Assembly: GCA_002224055.1 (NCBI GenBank)
Contig: AZLU01000006.1
Location: forward strand, 178,712-242,711
Reading direction: 5' to 3'
Length of the DNA: 64,000 nucleotides
Source: Pezizomycotina sp. ARF18
Taxonomy: Eukaryota; Ascomycota
Below, in pieces: positions 1-13,700 of this stretch. The notes under the pieces were generated by a model. That model was not told the DNA's origin, did no database searches, and worked only from the letters and a program-made list of their open reading frames with translations. A program made the position numbers and the translations under genes. How positions within the stretch are numbered: position 1 is the first letter of the stretch; each line of letters begins with the position of its first letter.

Positions 1-2991
1 GCAAGAAGTCTTGTAGAAACCAGATATCCGCACGTAAAAGCGTTTCTGAACAGTGTCGTACACTGTAACCTAAAATAACAACCTTAGCAAAAGTTATCAT
101 GACGCTTCACAAAAAAAAAAAAAAATACCTTTATCGAAGAATCCGAATACACGAACGCCGCCAAGATTTTCTTCCAGCCCGTGATCTCCAGACAGCTCGA
201 CCCTAGAACCCTCAGGTCTAGATCCTTACCCGCCGCAGTCTCCGCCGCCACTCGCGGAAACACCAATGAGCGTGAATTTCCAACAGTACACTTCCTCGAC
301 GCCGCCGCAGGAGAACAACCAGCCCCCGCAGGGTGACCATTCGAGGTGGCAGACACCGGTGCTGTGAAGTTTCTGTAGGCAAAGTGGTATGATTTTACTC
401 TTGGCGGGGTCGAGCATGGACAGGCGGATAACTGTGTCTTCTGCGCCTGTTGCTATGATTCGAAGGGGTGTTGGTTGATCTGCTAGTGGCGGAGAAATTG
501 CAACGGTCTTTACCTCGCGGCCGTGGAAGGATGGTTCCACTTGCGGATTACGAAGGACTGTGGGGAAGAGACGGAATGGCACTAATTGCCCTTCGTCAGT
601 ATCAGCCATTAAAGTGAAATAAAAAGAGACGGGAGACAAAAGGGGTAGAAAATTGCGATAAGGGAAGGGCCGGTACCTTCTGGGCCCTCGTATAAACAAA
701 GAAAGCCTGTACGACCCCTTCACAATCCTTCTCAAAGAGTATAAAGTTCCTATTCCCGCTTCCGCAATTGAACCCGCCGACCCCAACTTCAATACCTTTG
801 TCTCGTTCCACAGAACCATATCCGTCCCGTGGAATCCGTATAAAATGCCTCGTCTCGTTCATTTGGGATGGTATGAACGTATAATCCCTCGATAGTGGTA
901 AATAAGTTCGGCCAGTCTTGTGTATCGTAGTCAGCGAGACTTCAGCTGCAGGGTTATCTTGTGGGTGGCGAAGGAGCCATCGCGACCTGTAGATAAGACC
1001 ACTGCAACACTCTGCGTAATGTCGCGTATATTGACTGATGTCACGGCATCTTCGCCGTGTATGCGTCGCCAGACATTGAGTGATTCGAGGGAGTGTCCGT
1101 CGTATTGTGGTCTAGTCTCCAGATTGCTACAGCACCGTAGCGTGAACCCAGGACGCAAATATACTCTGCAGGTGCGACTTCTTTCATGGAAAAGGACGTG
1201 GAATGAATTTGTCTGGACTCCGTAGGGTCCACGTTTTATCGAATCTGAGCGGGATGGTTCGCTGTAACTCTCTGGAGGGTAAACTTATCGAGCTCGTCGA
1301 AGGATATCGATAGTAGAAAAGGTGCATCTGGATTAAGTAGATGGTGAGCCGTAAGATGCTCTAAAAAGGTTGGTGTAGCTGTTGACGTACCATTACTTCC
1401 CATCGCCGTTAATAATCTCGCAATCCTGCCATTGAAAACTTTGTGCCATTCGCATTCAGGTTTTGAAAATTCGTCCTGCCAGTGGCGAGAGTCTAACACG
1501 GCTACCTTGCCGTCTTTATCGCCAATGGCCGCAAGCCCGGCGCCAGTATCTCTCCAGCTGGCTAAAATGGAAGAATTTTGGCATTGATCCCATTTCCCTA
1601 TCAGAGACCACTTGCTATCCTTCGAGTGTGTGCCCTTGAACAGCTGTCCTGAGCCTAAGGTAGCGAAAAATGTTGAACTTGATAATGCACAGTAGTCCTT
1701 CACGTTGTCCTTGGCTTTAGTGGAATTACTGGGACGTCATGCACGCCTTCATTGACTCCAGACTTGCTAAAAGACCGGTATTAAAATCCTCCAGATGGAC
1801 TTGCCAGAGAGATAAAGCACCATCCGCGCCACCGGTGGCTACGGCCAAAGGCAGTCGAGGCGTAGGAGGTAGTTCTAAACTCCATACGTTCTTACCAACG
1901 TGTATATTTCTCCACGTTTTCAAGCACGTCATTTCGCTACTTCCTTCTTCTGCTTCCCAGAGCTTGCTGGTTGTGTCTTCGCCCCAGCTGAGTATAAATT
2001 TACGGTCTCTACGGCTTACACTTCTAGGTTTACGAGATGGTGGGCAGGGTTGAGTTGATCGAATGTTTCTAGTTCTAGGAATTTAACTCCCCAGATCCTC
2101 GCATTATGCCCACCCGACGGACAGTGGCTCTTTTATAGTCACGTTTTCATCCACTGCCGGCGATAGCTCAGATGCACCTACTTGGAATTTTGAAGTGTCC
2201 CAGAGGCGCACGCTCCTGTCGTCGCTGCAACTTACGATGCGCTTCAAATCATCTGATATCGCCACACCGAAGATGGAACCCTCGTGAGAGATGAACTTGG
2301 AATGGAAGAAGGTCGTACGAGGCGTATTCTCCTGAAGTGATGAAGAAGGCGTCCATATCTGAGACCAGTACTGAACAACGCCGAATACAGTCCCAGACGC
2401 AACGTGAACCATTACCGATCCGTCCGAAGTTGATTTCACCTTGACGGAAGCAGAGTACAAAAGCGTCCTTTCCGGGCAAGCCAGAGTCAAAAACTCTGGT
2501 TCGGCACCGCTCGACGGCATATTGAAGCTAATAAGCTCGTTATGCGCTGTGACGGAGACGACAGCTAGTAGGTTCTCATCTTCAGGCCCCGCGGCAAGGA
2601 TTGACGGCGGGAACAGCACGAACGCTGCGTGAAGTATCCAGTCAGGTACCCGTATTTCTTGGCGCCGAAAATCGTCTTTGTGTAACAATTCCTGGAGCCT
2701 CGTGAGGATGATGCCCTTTCCGCCCCAGATCAAGACATCAGCGCCATCGCTCAGGTCGGGTTGACGAGTTCCGTCCGTCGAGGGATTCCGCGTTGCTGGC
2801 TGCGAGATGATACCGTGGATCCTTTCTCGCTGAATATCCTCACACTCCTCTGCAAGGTAGCAGACTGATCCCGCACGTGATAGATCTGGAGATTGTACCC
2901 GCAGCCAACGAGCAGAAGGTCATCCCTGACGAAGTTCAGCGCCGTTATAGGTCCGACAAATGAGATTTGCTGTATAGTGTCGCAAGTTCAT
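1..2991 (-). CDS. WDR6/Trm734 (Rtt10)-like WD40 repeat protein, 3' end cut by window edge
   Basis: Family members are the WD40 partner of the Trm7/FTSJ1 2'-O-methyltransferase, which modifies the wobble base (position 34) of certain tRNAs in the cytoplasm; that role is family knowledge. The minus strand shows FVGPITALNFV near 2950, the typical family N-terminus, then IWGGKGIILTRLQELL (about 2730), HEGSIFGVAISDDLKRIVSC followed by SDDRSVRLWD (about 2290-2190), more WD blades (GGADGALSLWQV near 1840), and the C-terminal HSTGVCHLEWSPCGGWLFSC (about 330). After an intron with a T/A-rich donor side (about 60-120) the reading continues as TVYDTVQKRFYV and leaves the window, so the C-terminus is missing. 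I chose the ATG at 2989-2991 because it lies just upstream of the first conserved block. The frame changes several times (for example near 2855), apparently by one-base indels. It is divergent from the KMT6 gene. Family assignment is firm; exon borders are not. Confidence 0.82.
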
Positions 2992-4446
2992 GGGGATTCT
3001 CGGATGACATGTTTATTACAGCCGTTGGTTAGCTTCAGAGCTTCAAGGCTATTGGCTAGCCTAAGGACACACAACAGCAAATCAGAAAGCATCCAGGGGT
3101 GACATCGGGAGGCTATGCTTTTAGTAGATCTTCGGTACTCATTCCTGATATCTTTGAAGCAAATGTTAAATAAGGGTGAGAAACGAAAGAGCAAGAGCTT
3201 CGTGATGTAAAGTATTTCCCGAACAGAGGATTATGGATTGGCCGCCGGGATTGTAAAAAACGAGATTAGCTGCAGGAAAGCCCACAGATGGCGACGGAAC
3301 GAGATGAGGATGTCCCACTTCAGAACAAAGCGAAGGAAGGAAATGCTAACTGGAGCAAATGAACAGCATGCCTTTGACGATGTCCGAGGCGTTTCCAACT
3401 GGTAATCCCTGAAAAGTGACTGGAAGAGAAAGGACAAGATGGCATGAAAGATGATGATGTCTTCAAAGGATGATAGGATACTTTAAGTATATATCGGAGG
3501 AAGCTTTATGACTTGGGAAATTTTGACGGGGAAAATTATATTAGGGCCGTATAGAACTCGTTGGTCCCAGTTTTACGCTTTGTCGGCGTTGACAGCCGAA
3601 ATTGGCACCGTAATTAAAAACGGCCCCCATACAAATTAAAAAGTAAAGAATTTATTTTTATTTTTAATTCGAAATATTTAATTATTATTCCTTATTTTAT
3701 TTTTATTCATTATTTTAATTTACTACCTACTTATTCTTTCATTTATTTATTTATTTATTATTATTTTTTTTTTTTCTGAAAACCTTCGCTCGCGTCCTTT
3801 GCCTCCCCCCCCAAAAGAACGTAGCCCTAACAAGCACCCACCCAGTAGTGAAAAAGAATAGAGCACCAATTCGCCATCCTTAATCTATCTTATTCTAAGA
3901 AGAGAAAGAAAGAGCGCTTCCATTTCGTAAGTAAGGACTGTTTTCGTCCGCCTTTACTTCGGCGGAGAATCGGCCGTCGGAAACGGTCTTCGTTCTTTCT
4001 CATATCTCACCAAGCCCTAGTATGGTTGCTTGGCCTAGGGCAAGCATCGAGGACCGATTGCTGCCCGACGGTAGATGGGACCTTGTATTCTTTCGAGGGC
4101 GAGTCAGTAATCCTCTAACGCCTATTTGCTTGCTCGGGCCCTTGAGTCCTTAAGTTTTTTGGTCAGTGCTAATCTCCCTCTTCCTCTACTCTCTCGGCCC
4201 TTTTTTTTTTTTTTTTTTTTTCGTGTCCAAAAGGTACGAACTTTGACCTTCTGCGCCAAAACCATTACGTCGTGGAAGGGCTTCGTTTGTTGACATTCTT
4301 CTGCGGTTTGGTGGGAATGGAGGTTAAAGCGAGGGAAATAAACCGAAACACCCTAAAGGAACAACAAACCAACTGTAAGAAGAAAAGGAGAAAAAAAAAA
4401 GAAAAACTGAAAGTAAAGGCTTTAAAAAAGGTAAAGAAAAGCAGCG
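2992..4446. other. Intergenic region between divergent WDR6-like and KMT6 genes
   Basis: About 1.45 kb with no credible coding segment. It contains a strongly AT-rich stretch of TTA/TTTA-type repeats (about 3630-3770), several pyrimidine-rich tracts, a 21-base T run at 4201-4221 and an A/G-rich leader just before the KMT6 start. It probably holds both promoters. I recognise no specific binding site. Confidence 0.6.
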
Positions 4447-7400
4447 ATGTCGTCTAGCGCAAAGGAGTATCAGGCGAAGAGGGACCGGGAGACACGAGCC
4501 TTTGAGCTGGCCACGACGCCTATCGACCAGGAGCTTAGGCTGCTTCTGGAATCGATGCTGGATGGGCATCGCTATCTTGTCAAGGTATGTTGCGTTTTCC
4601 ACCTCCCCGATTTTTGGTTCTATCGAATCCGACATCTCGCATGGAAGCCTTGGCAAAGCCGACTCCGTCCGAAGCTTCGTTTCCAAAGTCTAGAAATTTG
4701 TAGGCTCCGTCGTTTATCGAGGAATATTTTCCCGTAAAAATCGGCGGCTTTTTCTTTTTTTTTTTCGTTTTTTTTTTTCTCTTGGTCGATTTTTTAAAGG
4801 TTTCTGGTAAATTCTTGTATTGGCGCTCTCGAATTTGTTTTTCCTCAATCTGAGCTTCATGCTAGGCACCCATGTCGCAGTTGGAGAACCGAATAAGCCC
4901 AGGTTATTCTTTTTAATTCTCTCAATCAACTTTCTTTGCTTATGCTTCATGTTGCTTTGATATGTTGTTTTTGCTTTTGTGGCTCTTGAAGTTTCGGCCT
5001 CTATTCCTCGTGCATCTCGCCAAAGTAACTCGGCGCTAATGGTGATCTGATTGGAACTGGCTGCAGAACTTAATCAGGTAGAAACGGCCAGGGATTTTTC
5101 CTCGGCTTCAGAGCGATACTACATAGATTGCTTGCCTGAAATAGATCGCCTCTCACTTTCCAGCAGGAGTCGAATCAGGAAGGGGTTGCTGAGGCCACCT
5201 CCCCTTTGGCCAGATTTCGTGATTCAAATCTCAATGGCAGATATGAGACCTCTTAGCATCAACGATGTCACGCCCGAGTCGTGGAAACGGTTGATTGGGC
5301 TGTGGACCAGCGAAATGGCCACAGGACAAACCGAAAGACCATTCGGCGTTCAATACGCTGGACAAGGGTCATTCACTATTACGACGTTTGGAAGAAAAAG
5401 CCCGGCCAATCAAAGGCCTCGCCAAACGACCGGAGGGTGACTGTGCCCGGCAAGTCTATTCCTATCGGGGAAGCGGTACAGAAGTATACCGATTATATAA
5501 TCCTTAGGAACAACATCCTCGCTGAGGATGATGATAATATGAGATACGTTCCGTACTTCGGAGAAGACATCGATCCTGCCGAACACGAGGACTTCCAAGA
5601 AGAGCTCAAAGAGGCCTTTATAGATAGAACGCAGAAAAATGAAGTCGATGCGAAGCGAGCTGAAAGTGGGTTGTCTACTCGTAAAATTTCATCATGAATC
5701 GAACTAATGACTTACATTATCGTCGATTTTGAGCAGGGGCCGCTCAATTTTGCAGCTTTTTTGAGGAACTTCTAGAAAGGGCACAGCTCAGCCATCAGAT
5801 TTGAAGCACTACCTCCTATGAAGCTACCCAGCGATTGGTCAAGGACAGGAAACGCATTTGAAAACAAAGCCCTTCCGCCCGATTTTGACACGAGCAAACG
5901 ATCGTAGTTGACTGTAAGAGGGAGCTCGCTTTACTTCCACCTCCATCAGAGAAAGTATTAGAACGTGCAGAAGCCGTCTCCCAAGTTTTCATAAAATCCA
6001 CAAAGCTCAGCGTTTGGGATGTCCTCAAGAAGTATGTAAGCATGTTTTTGGCGTAGTCGCCTGTCCCCTCCCTCATAGCTCGCCTCCTGACATGTCACTT
6101 TATAGGTATGGCAAGGATTCCGCAGCACCAATAACAATGACGCCACTTAACAAGCTCAATCGGCATCGTCACAAAACGCAGATCAACATCCTTTCGCACT
6201 GGTACTCATTATGACCTATTTTTATTTCTGTGCGTGTAAGTCATCGGCCCACCTAAGATCGAAACTCTAGCTCGAGCCGCCGCTAACTTCTTCTACAGGC
6301 ATTATTGCCCTTGGCATGGTAAGAGTGGCTTCTCGATCTGGCTCGATCTACTTGAATATATTTCAGTTTCTTGAGCTGATACCTAAATCTAGACATCAAG
6401 CTTGATGGCAAAATTGTTGGAGGAGAACTGCCTGCTATCAATAAAAGTGTGGCCGGCGCAGATAAAACCCCCCGGGCACCCTCAAGGCCTCATGCTGCCA
6501 AGAAAACAACTAGTAAGAATCAGGCTCAGCACCAGAACGGCCTGATATACCCGTCAAAGAGGTTCCCGAAGAGCCTCTGCCGGAACCGGCTGCTGTTCCC
6601 TCCGTCACCCTCCAGCAGAAGGTCACCATGGCAAAAATTGCGGTTCAATGTTGGGAAAAAGATGCGCCTTGTTCTGAAAAATGCTTCATAAAGGTACAAA
6701 ACCATCATAATCGGAAATGACCTCTTCAGAAGTTTCTCTGGCTAAATACAAGATTTCTTCACAATAGCAATCACAAGAAGCAAATATTGAAGGTGGAGAA
6801 AGCATATCTGGATGGACAGAAGATCAAGTTGCCATGTTAAATATCGCCTCCGAGACATTTCGATATAATTCGAGATGTGCCTGTTTGTTGGCTTGCATGA
6901 TCCACCGGCCATGTTCCGAGGTGAGTTGGGTAGCCATGATCTCCTGCTTATCGTTTTCTTCTATTATCTTTTTTAAGAGGGGAAAGAATTCTGACGCCAC
7001 TGAAGATTCACGCACGCCTTCAACGGGATGGTCTGCTCCAGACACTCCGACAGAGGATCTCGAGAGCGTTATGACCGCTTTAGAAAATGGCACTCTGAAT
7101 GGGGTCAGGCCCCACGGCAATAACAGGAAACCCACTAAAACATCGTATCCAGCAGACTGTGAGAAGTCCATGGACCACAAGAACCGGGGTAACTTCAAAC
7201 GATGCTACCACCCTGGCGTTCCCTGCTCTAGCAAATTAAAATGCGACTGTGTTAAGAACCACATCCACTGTGAGAAATTCTGCGGGTGACCTGGACTGCC
7301 CACGAAGGTGGCGAGGATGTAATTGCGCGAATGGCAAGCTTTGCGTCAAGAACAAGAGTTGCCCCTGTAACAATTCTAATAGAGAATGCGATCCGGATCT

Positions 7401-8434
7401 GTGCAGGAGCTGTAATGCAGAAAAACAGCTGGATCCCCTTTATCGGATGGACGAAGAGGTTGCGGAGACTTGCTGCCAGAACGTTGCCTTGCAGAAGGCC
7501 GAGCCGAAGAAAACCTTGCTTGGGAAGACAGTGATTCCAATCAATGGATACGGTCTTTTCGCAGGACAGGATATTAGAAAGAATCCTTCCTAGGCGAATA
7601 CAAAGGCGAGGTTATCAGTAGCTACGAGGCGGAGCGTCGCGGCAAGATTTACGATAAGCGGAAGTTGTCTTTCTTATTTGATGTGAACGAGGTAGGCAAC
7701 CGAAATCGCTCATTTATCTATAGCCACCCCTAGGTTTACTGACAATCTGTGTCCTCTTTAGCTCAAGTTATTGATGCCACGAGAGCGGGCAACAAGTTCC
7801 GATTCGTGAACCACTGGGCCAAGAAGCCAAATACGTACGCAAGGGTCTTCATAGTCAACGGCGTTCATCGGATAGCCATGTTTACAAGGGCTGCCGTTGC
7901 CGCCGGTGAAGAACTATTCTTCGACTATGGGTAAGTCACCACCACCCCTGAAAATCCATCTCACTGTCAAATAACTCTAACCACCTTACGTAACCAATTA
8001 CAGGTATAGCAACAAATCCCTCCGATTCGTGTGCGAGGAGCCGCCAGAAGCCAAAGCGAACCCAGCCAAACCCGCAGCCAAGAGGAAGAAGACCGCTCTC
8101 GACAAGATCACGACAAAGCCCGCTTCTCACCTTCCTTCATCCTTTTCCATCGACGAACCGGTTCCTAACCCAAGGCGCAATAACAGCAACAAGTTGGTAC
8201 CGTGCGAGACACAATTCGGCCTCCACTGGCGCTCACCAGTCAGATAGCGAGGCTGAGGCAGCGTGGCGCGTTCGGCAAGGAATCGAAAGGATGACGATCA
8301 GGACACCATCTCGATCGCTCGGACCCTTCCATGGATAACCACGACGATGACTACGCCATCGATAACGACGATCGGCGGATGAAGATTTCGGTTTCCAGGG
8401 GAAGCGGTTAAACAAAAAGAGACGAGTGAACTAA
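4447..8434 (+). CDS. KMT6/E(z)-type histone H3 lysine-27 methyltransferase (PRC2 catalytic subunit)
   Basis: The family transfers methyl groups to H3K27 within Polycomb repressive complex 2 and silences facultative heterochromatin. The start [15 protein letters not shown] (4447) is followed by an intron beginning GTATGT at about 4586. The cysteine-rich CXC region lies at about 7195-7430: [48 protein letters not shown]. The SET domain follows at about 7530-8020 with [30 protein letters not shown], an intron at about 7690-7760, then [18 protein letters not shown] and GEELFFDYG, and after a further intron YSNKSLRF. A basic tail reads [11 protein letters not shown] and stops at 8434. The usual NHS motif reads NHW here. 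Frame changes occur near 5300, 7290, 7590 and 8250. The middle (5.7-6.8 kb) is poorly resolved, so exon structure there is unknown. CXC plus SET makes E(z) identity near certain. Confidence 0.88.
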
Positions 8435-8452
8435 CCCTAGGGTTAGGGTTAA
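8431..8452. repeat. Telomere-like palindrome (TTAGGG units, head to head)
   Basis: The core AACCCTAGGGTTAGGGTT joins one CCCTAA unit to two TTAGGG units in opposite orientation, and the KMT6 stop codon TAA lies inside it. TTAGGG is the usual filamentous-fungal telomere repeat, and short AACCCTA boxes are bound by Tbf1/Teb1-type Myb proteins in fungal promoters. Which of these applies here cannot be told from sequence. Confidence 0.55.
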
Positions 8453-10720
8453 TGCCGTTACTCTTCCCTAGATATAACTTCAACCTTACGGACATTCTGC
8501 CAGCGGCCCTTCCAAACCCTCATCTCCTAATCTCTTGCCTTCACTATCCTCTGTTGCTCCCATACTTTCTACTATTTCATCATCCCTACAAAGTCTCCTT
8601 TTACAAGAAACCAGAAACCCTTCATTAAAACTTTTCCGTTTTCACGCTCTCTTTTTCAATATTTATACCCTAACGGCCGTCTCCTTTCTAACTATATGCT
8701 CATTGTAATATACCTGATTTTACTGTACACATTCCCATTCATAATCACAACACAGCCGGAGTTGCATTGTACGTCCTTTTTCCTTCTCTTTTTCAATGTT
8801 TTCTTCTCCGAGTCTTTTCTCACTGTTTTCCTTCTTTTTTCTCAGTCTTCCTCTTATAGCATACCCCTCATACTCATGGCTTTACCCTCGTTTACCCACC
8901 CACTTGTACGTTTAAGCTATTGGCATAAGTTATTGGCAGAAAGAATATATATAACATTGTTTCCTTCCCCCTTTCCCCTCTCTCGACTTGGCATTAAACC
9001 CTGGAGGATCCTCGAGCAGTAAAACGGTACGTAGCTTTCAAAAGAAGGTAGGTCAAATGTAAGTTCTATACTTGTCCTTCCTGGAGATGCAACGTGAGGA
9101 GATTTGGCACAGTAGTTCTGTAATTGTAAGAATCTATATCCAATGGGGAGGTACGGGACCCCCAAATAATAGAAAATGTAAGTCCACATCTGTTGAAGAA
9201 TGTAGCGTAGATACCCTGCAAGAAGGCAAACAAAAACTCGATCAGGAGTATATCTTGATAATGTAGATCATAAAAGTAAAAGCCGGTAAGACATAGACTT
9301 CAACCAGCCTAGCCACGAATATGGCGGGAATACCGCGATCCCTAGAAAGATATAAGATGGCATATAAAAGGTAAGGCAGTACCGGGGTGTTCAAGAAGCG
9401 CGCTTCTACTCGTCAAAAATTTTCAAACTGTAGACATCAGCGTTGGAGATGTAGACATAAGATCCAATCTAGCCTAAGAAATCAAGCCCACGAATCCCGG
9501 TGTCAATTTGAGGAAAAACACCAAATTTGCTAGTTCTTAGGCTGCTTAAGTCAATATCCTTCAGCTTATGCCCCTTATACATAAAGTAGTATTTCGTGAT
9601 ATGCTCGATAGCCTAGTGTGACTCGATACATTCATTGAACCCACCCCTGCGAGAGAGACCAAAGAAAAGAGAAAAGAGAGGAAAGAAAAGAAACAGAAAT
9701 CAAAACAGTCTCCAACAAACAAAAGGCCCCAAAGGGCTTCTCTCTGCTCAACCCCGGGCGCGGTTGGGGTCGAACTTCGATCGACGGGAGACACGAAAGC
9801 CAAACCGTGTGAGTAACGCAGAACTAAAGTACACTCTCGGCCTTCGTCTAAGCGTTAGATTCGAATGGGAAGTGAATTTGTCTATATAAGTGGGAGAGCT
9901 ACCTTTTCTAAAGGCCCGGAACCGGTGAGTCATGTGATCGGGAGGTTAATCTGTTTTTCTGAATGTGCGCTCTGCAGGTGTTAGGAATGGTGATACCGGG
10001 TCAGTATGTGATTGTCATCCCTAGCTCTAGTGTACTTTAATTATGTAGAAGGATATACAACAGGCGCCATAGATCCACTACCATAGACCAATTCTAGGAT
10101 TTGCCTCTATGCCCACGCAAGGTAGATAAAAGACCTCCTGTAACGATGATATTATGGCCATCCGGCGTTCCAGGCACAGCTATCTCGAAACGAAAGTCAG
10201 CAAGTGCTATTACATTGAATACTAAGTTTCCCATTTTATATCCACTTAGCCAACTCCCTCCAGTTGAAAGGAAGCCGGGGCCTTGTATCCAGTTCTACCT
10301 GAGCAGTTTCTCTCTTTAAGTGACCTGATCTATTCGTTCGATCGGACGAAAACTAGGCCTCTCGATGTCATTACTTAGTCCATATCCTCATATTTCACCG
10401 AAGCTGTAGGCGCAATACAGGTCGAGTGTCCCGAGCGCGACTCCGGCTATTTGCAGCTTCGGGTTAATTTAGATTGACCGTCGACACCCGGACTTTAGCG
10501 GCGATAAGATAAGGCAAATTCACCAACAGTAGATCCGCCAAGACCAACCGATAAGACGGTCCTCGATCTGATGAAGGTTTCCAGTCTTTGCAGAATTTAG
10601 GAACTTATAATGATGGTATATATTTATAGCTCCTCAAAATCTATGTAGAAAACGCCAAATAGAGGTATATATTCCCATAATAAATATGTAGATCCATCTA
10701 CACTAGCTCGAGTTACGAAA
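8453..10720. other. Gene-free region between convergent KMT6 and XPG genes
   Basis: About 2.3 kb separating two gene ends. The first 500 bases are pyrimidine-rich, as expected of a 3' flank. A purine-rich stretch lies at about 9650-9730. I see no ORF with protein-like features, no tRNA and no recognisable mobile element. Confidence 0.5.
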
Positions 10721-13700
10721 TTATTCAGAAACCTTGCCCTTCCTCTTCGAAGTTCTCGCAGTAGTACCAGCCGTCTTCCTACCTCTAGTCGCGGCCGTCC
10801 TCGGCTTCTTCACCGTCGGACTAACCACTTCCTCCTCCTCATCTTCATATTCATCCTCCTCATCGCTACTAGTTACCTTTTTCGTCTTTGCTTTCTTCGG
10901 CGCCGTTTTCCTCTTCTTTCCTTTCTCTTTCTCTTCCATAGCAGCGAAAGCAGCGCGCATGCTAATCGGTGGCTCCGTAACCTCTTCAAAGGAACTAGAC
11001 CGCTCCCGCTGTTCTTGCCGGTCCTGTTCCGCTTTCTGCTGTAGTGATTTCGTGTGTAGTGTTTGGAGAGCGTTCGCCATGCGCTTGCTTTTGCCTTGCT
11101 CGCGCACGCGGGGGCGAAGGCGCCGGCGCCGGCGCCGCCGGAGAAGTAGTTTGTTAGGTTGACTTGGGTTCCTTCAATCTAAATGATAACGGTGAATACT
11201 GGTTCTGCGTCCCATTTTTTTTTTTTTTTTTTTGGGGGGGTTATGTGTTTTTGGGAAGGAATGAGAGAAATATTCCAAAAACGCACCAATTTCCGGTTCA
11301 TATCCCTGATACCGGCACCAGCGTCTCGTCCGTGCGCTCGGGCGACCAGCCGATTAGATCCATCAAATAAGTCCTCAGCCCATCCAAATCCGGCACGCCC
11401 CACTCGAACGCAGACGGATCCTTATCGACCTCCGGATCCAAATACGCCATATCGACCCTCTCGTCCGGGAACGATTGCGGCAAAAACAATTTCTCCGAAA
11501 GCTTCCTAAACTTCTTCTTAAACTTCGACTTTTTATCGTCGTCTTCTACTACGCCCTGCTGTACCCTCGTCCACCACTGTTTAAACCTCACAAGTCCGTC
11601 GTCGGTGCTAAACTCCGCTAGTAATTCTAGTGCAGTAACGGGACCGACGCCGGTAAACCATCGGTATAGTCACTGCCCAGTAGATGTGCTAGGCGTATTA
11701 ATTTCCGCCTATCAAGACTATACTCATTCTCCAGATCCGTAGTAAGGTAACACTCCACAAACTTCGCCTGGTTAAACATATTTTATACACCCTATTCCCC
11801 CAAACAAAAAAATATCGAATCATCGGTAACGATACCGTCCACGAGTCCAACCTTACCAACTCCGCGCACTGAGCTTCAGCTTCCATCGGCGCCGTAACAT
11901 ACGGTATCCCGAATAACCCTAGTAACTCTTGGCACTCTTTAATCATGACGAACGTGACTTCGTCCGCATCCCGCTTATCGCGCTTCTGCTGGTTGCGGAG
12001 GGAGCGCAGCTCGCGCTCGTAGTCTATTTCGTTGTCTTCAACGGTTTGTTGTTTAGTGTGGATGCGAAGCGGGCGTGTTCTTTGTTTCTTGGTCGAGCTG
12101 GCGGTAGAGCTCTTCTTCTTCTGGGTCGGTAAAGTTTTCGCTGTCGGAGTCGCTGGAGCTTTCGTCTTCTATGGGTGGCGGAGAGATGTTTTGGGTTGAC
12201 TTTGTCTAGGAGGGGTTTTGAGGGAGGTGTTGGGGCTTTGGCACGGAGGTTGATAAGGAGGCAGGTGGGAGGGGCTCTTTTGTATTGTCCCACGTTCGCT
12301 AGCTCTATGTCGGCGTCTGTAGATGGTTCAACAGGGGCCGTCTCCATCGCCATACTCTCATTTTGGGATTCTTTGGCGTCTCAGGTTCTTCGCTGGAAAA
12401 GGACCGGGCTTGACGCTTTCGGAGGACTCCAGTTGCCGAGGTTTCCTTCGAAGCCGTAGTTATCTCTTCAATCGTCTCTTTATCCGAGATAGGTACCTCG
12501 ATCATCTCGATATCGCTATCTTCGGCTTTATCATCCCTATCGGAATCGTCGATGACGATCGGTTCAAAAACCGCCGGTTTCTTAGGGTTCACAGGATTCG
12601 CGGAACAAAGACATCGTAGTCTTCCCTCTCAGGTTTCGAATACTCAACTCGGCCTTCTTTCAAGCGGCACTTTCGCCACCGCTGAACCATGGAGGAAGTG
12701 GTGGCTCTTTTATTTTTCTTCTGCGGCCTCTTCCTTCTCTTTGCGCTTCTTCATACCAGCCAAGCCGCCGCCGATGCTGAATCGAGACTTTCAAAGGGTA
12801 GTAAGCCCTCAAACTTCTTAGCAGGCTTGTTACTCTCGGTTTCCCTTAGGCTTTTCGGGTTCTTTTTGCCGTGATGTCTCGATGGCAAAATCTAGATCAA
12901 ACCCATCGTCTTCTACTGGCTTACGGTAGCAGTTTTTGGTTCTTCCTCGATGACTAGGACGTCTTCGTCTTTCTGTTCTGACATCTCAATAGCCAAACGT
13001 AGCCTTTCATCTTCATCCATATCGCTCTTATCATCGTCGTCTTTCTCCAACGACATCGCGATCGCCCGCCGTAATTCTTCCTCGTCCGATGCTCCATCAA
13101 GGTCGTCGTCCTGAATGAACAACCCCATCGACTCGGATTTTTCCAACCGTACCTGCCGCTGCCTTTCACTCCGCCTCGACTCTTCCAATACCCTATCCAG
13201 CTCCTCATCCTCCAAACTCCTACCAATATCCTGTCTCTTCGGCAGCACAGGTAACCGATTCAACCCGTCTATCGGAACATCTTCGAAGTCCTCCATATCC
13301 TCTTCCTCATCGCTCTCCTCCTCCTCGTCCAGCGCATCTACATCGATCGCAGTATGCTCATTTTCACCCGCGCGCTCGCCTTTATTCCCGACAACACCCA
13401 GCGCCCACCCGCCGTCGACGCCGTCGTTCTTGACAAGTACGTATTCCCGGTTCTTTTCGCCAGCGACGCGGTTCACGCCTACGAGGTCGGCGTTCATGCC
13501 GTTTAGGTTCATCAGCCGCTGCGTGAGCTCGTTGCGCTCTTTAACTCTTTCGATCTGGAATCGAGAAAAATCGAGCCGGTTGGGAACATGCGGTCTAATT
13601 GTTCCTTTGATAGGCCCATACGGAGCGGAGCGTAGACGGGCGGCGTTGAGGATGTTGTAGCGATCGGCGGCAGGAGGGAGACGAAGAAGGGGAGTCGAAG

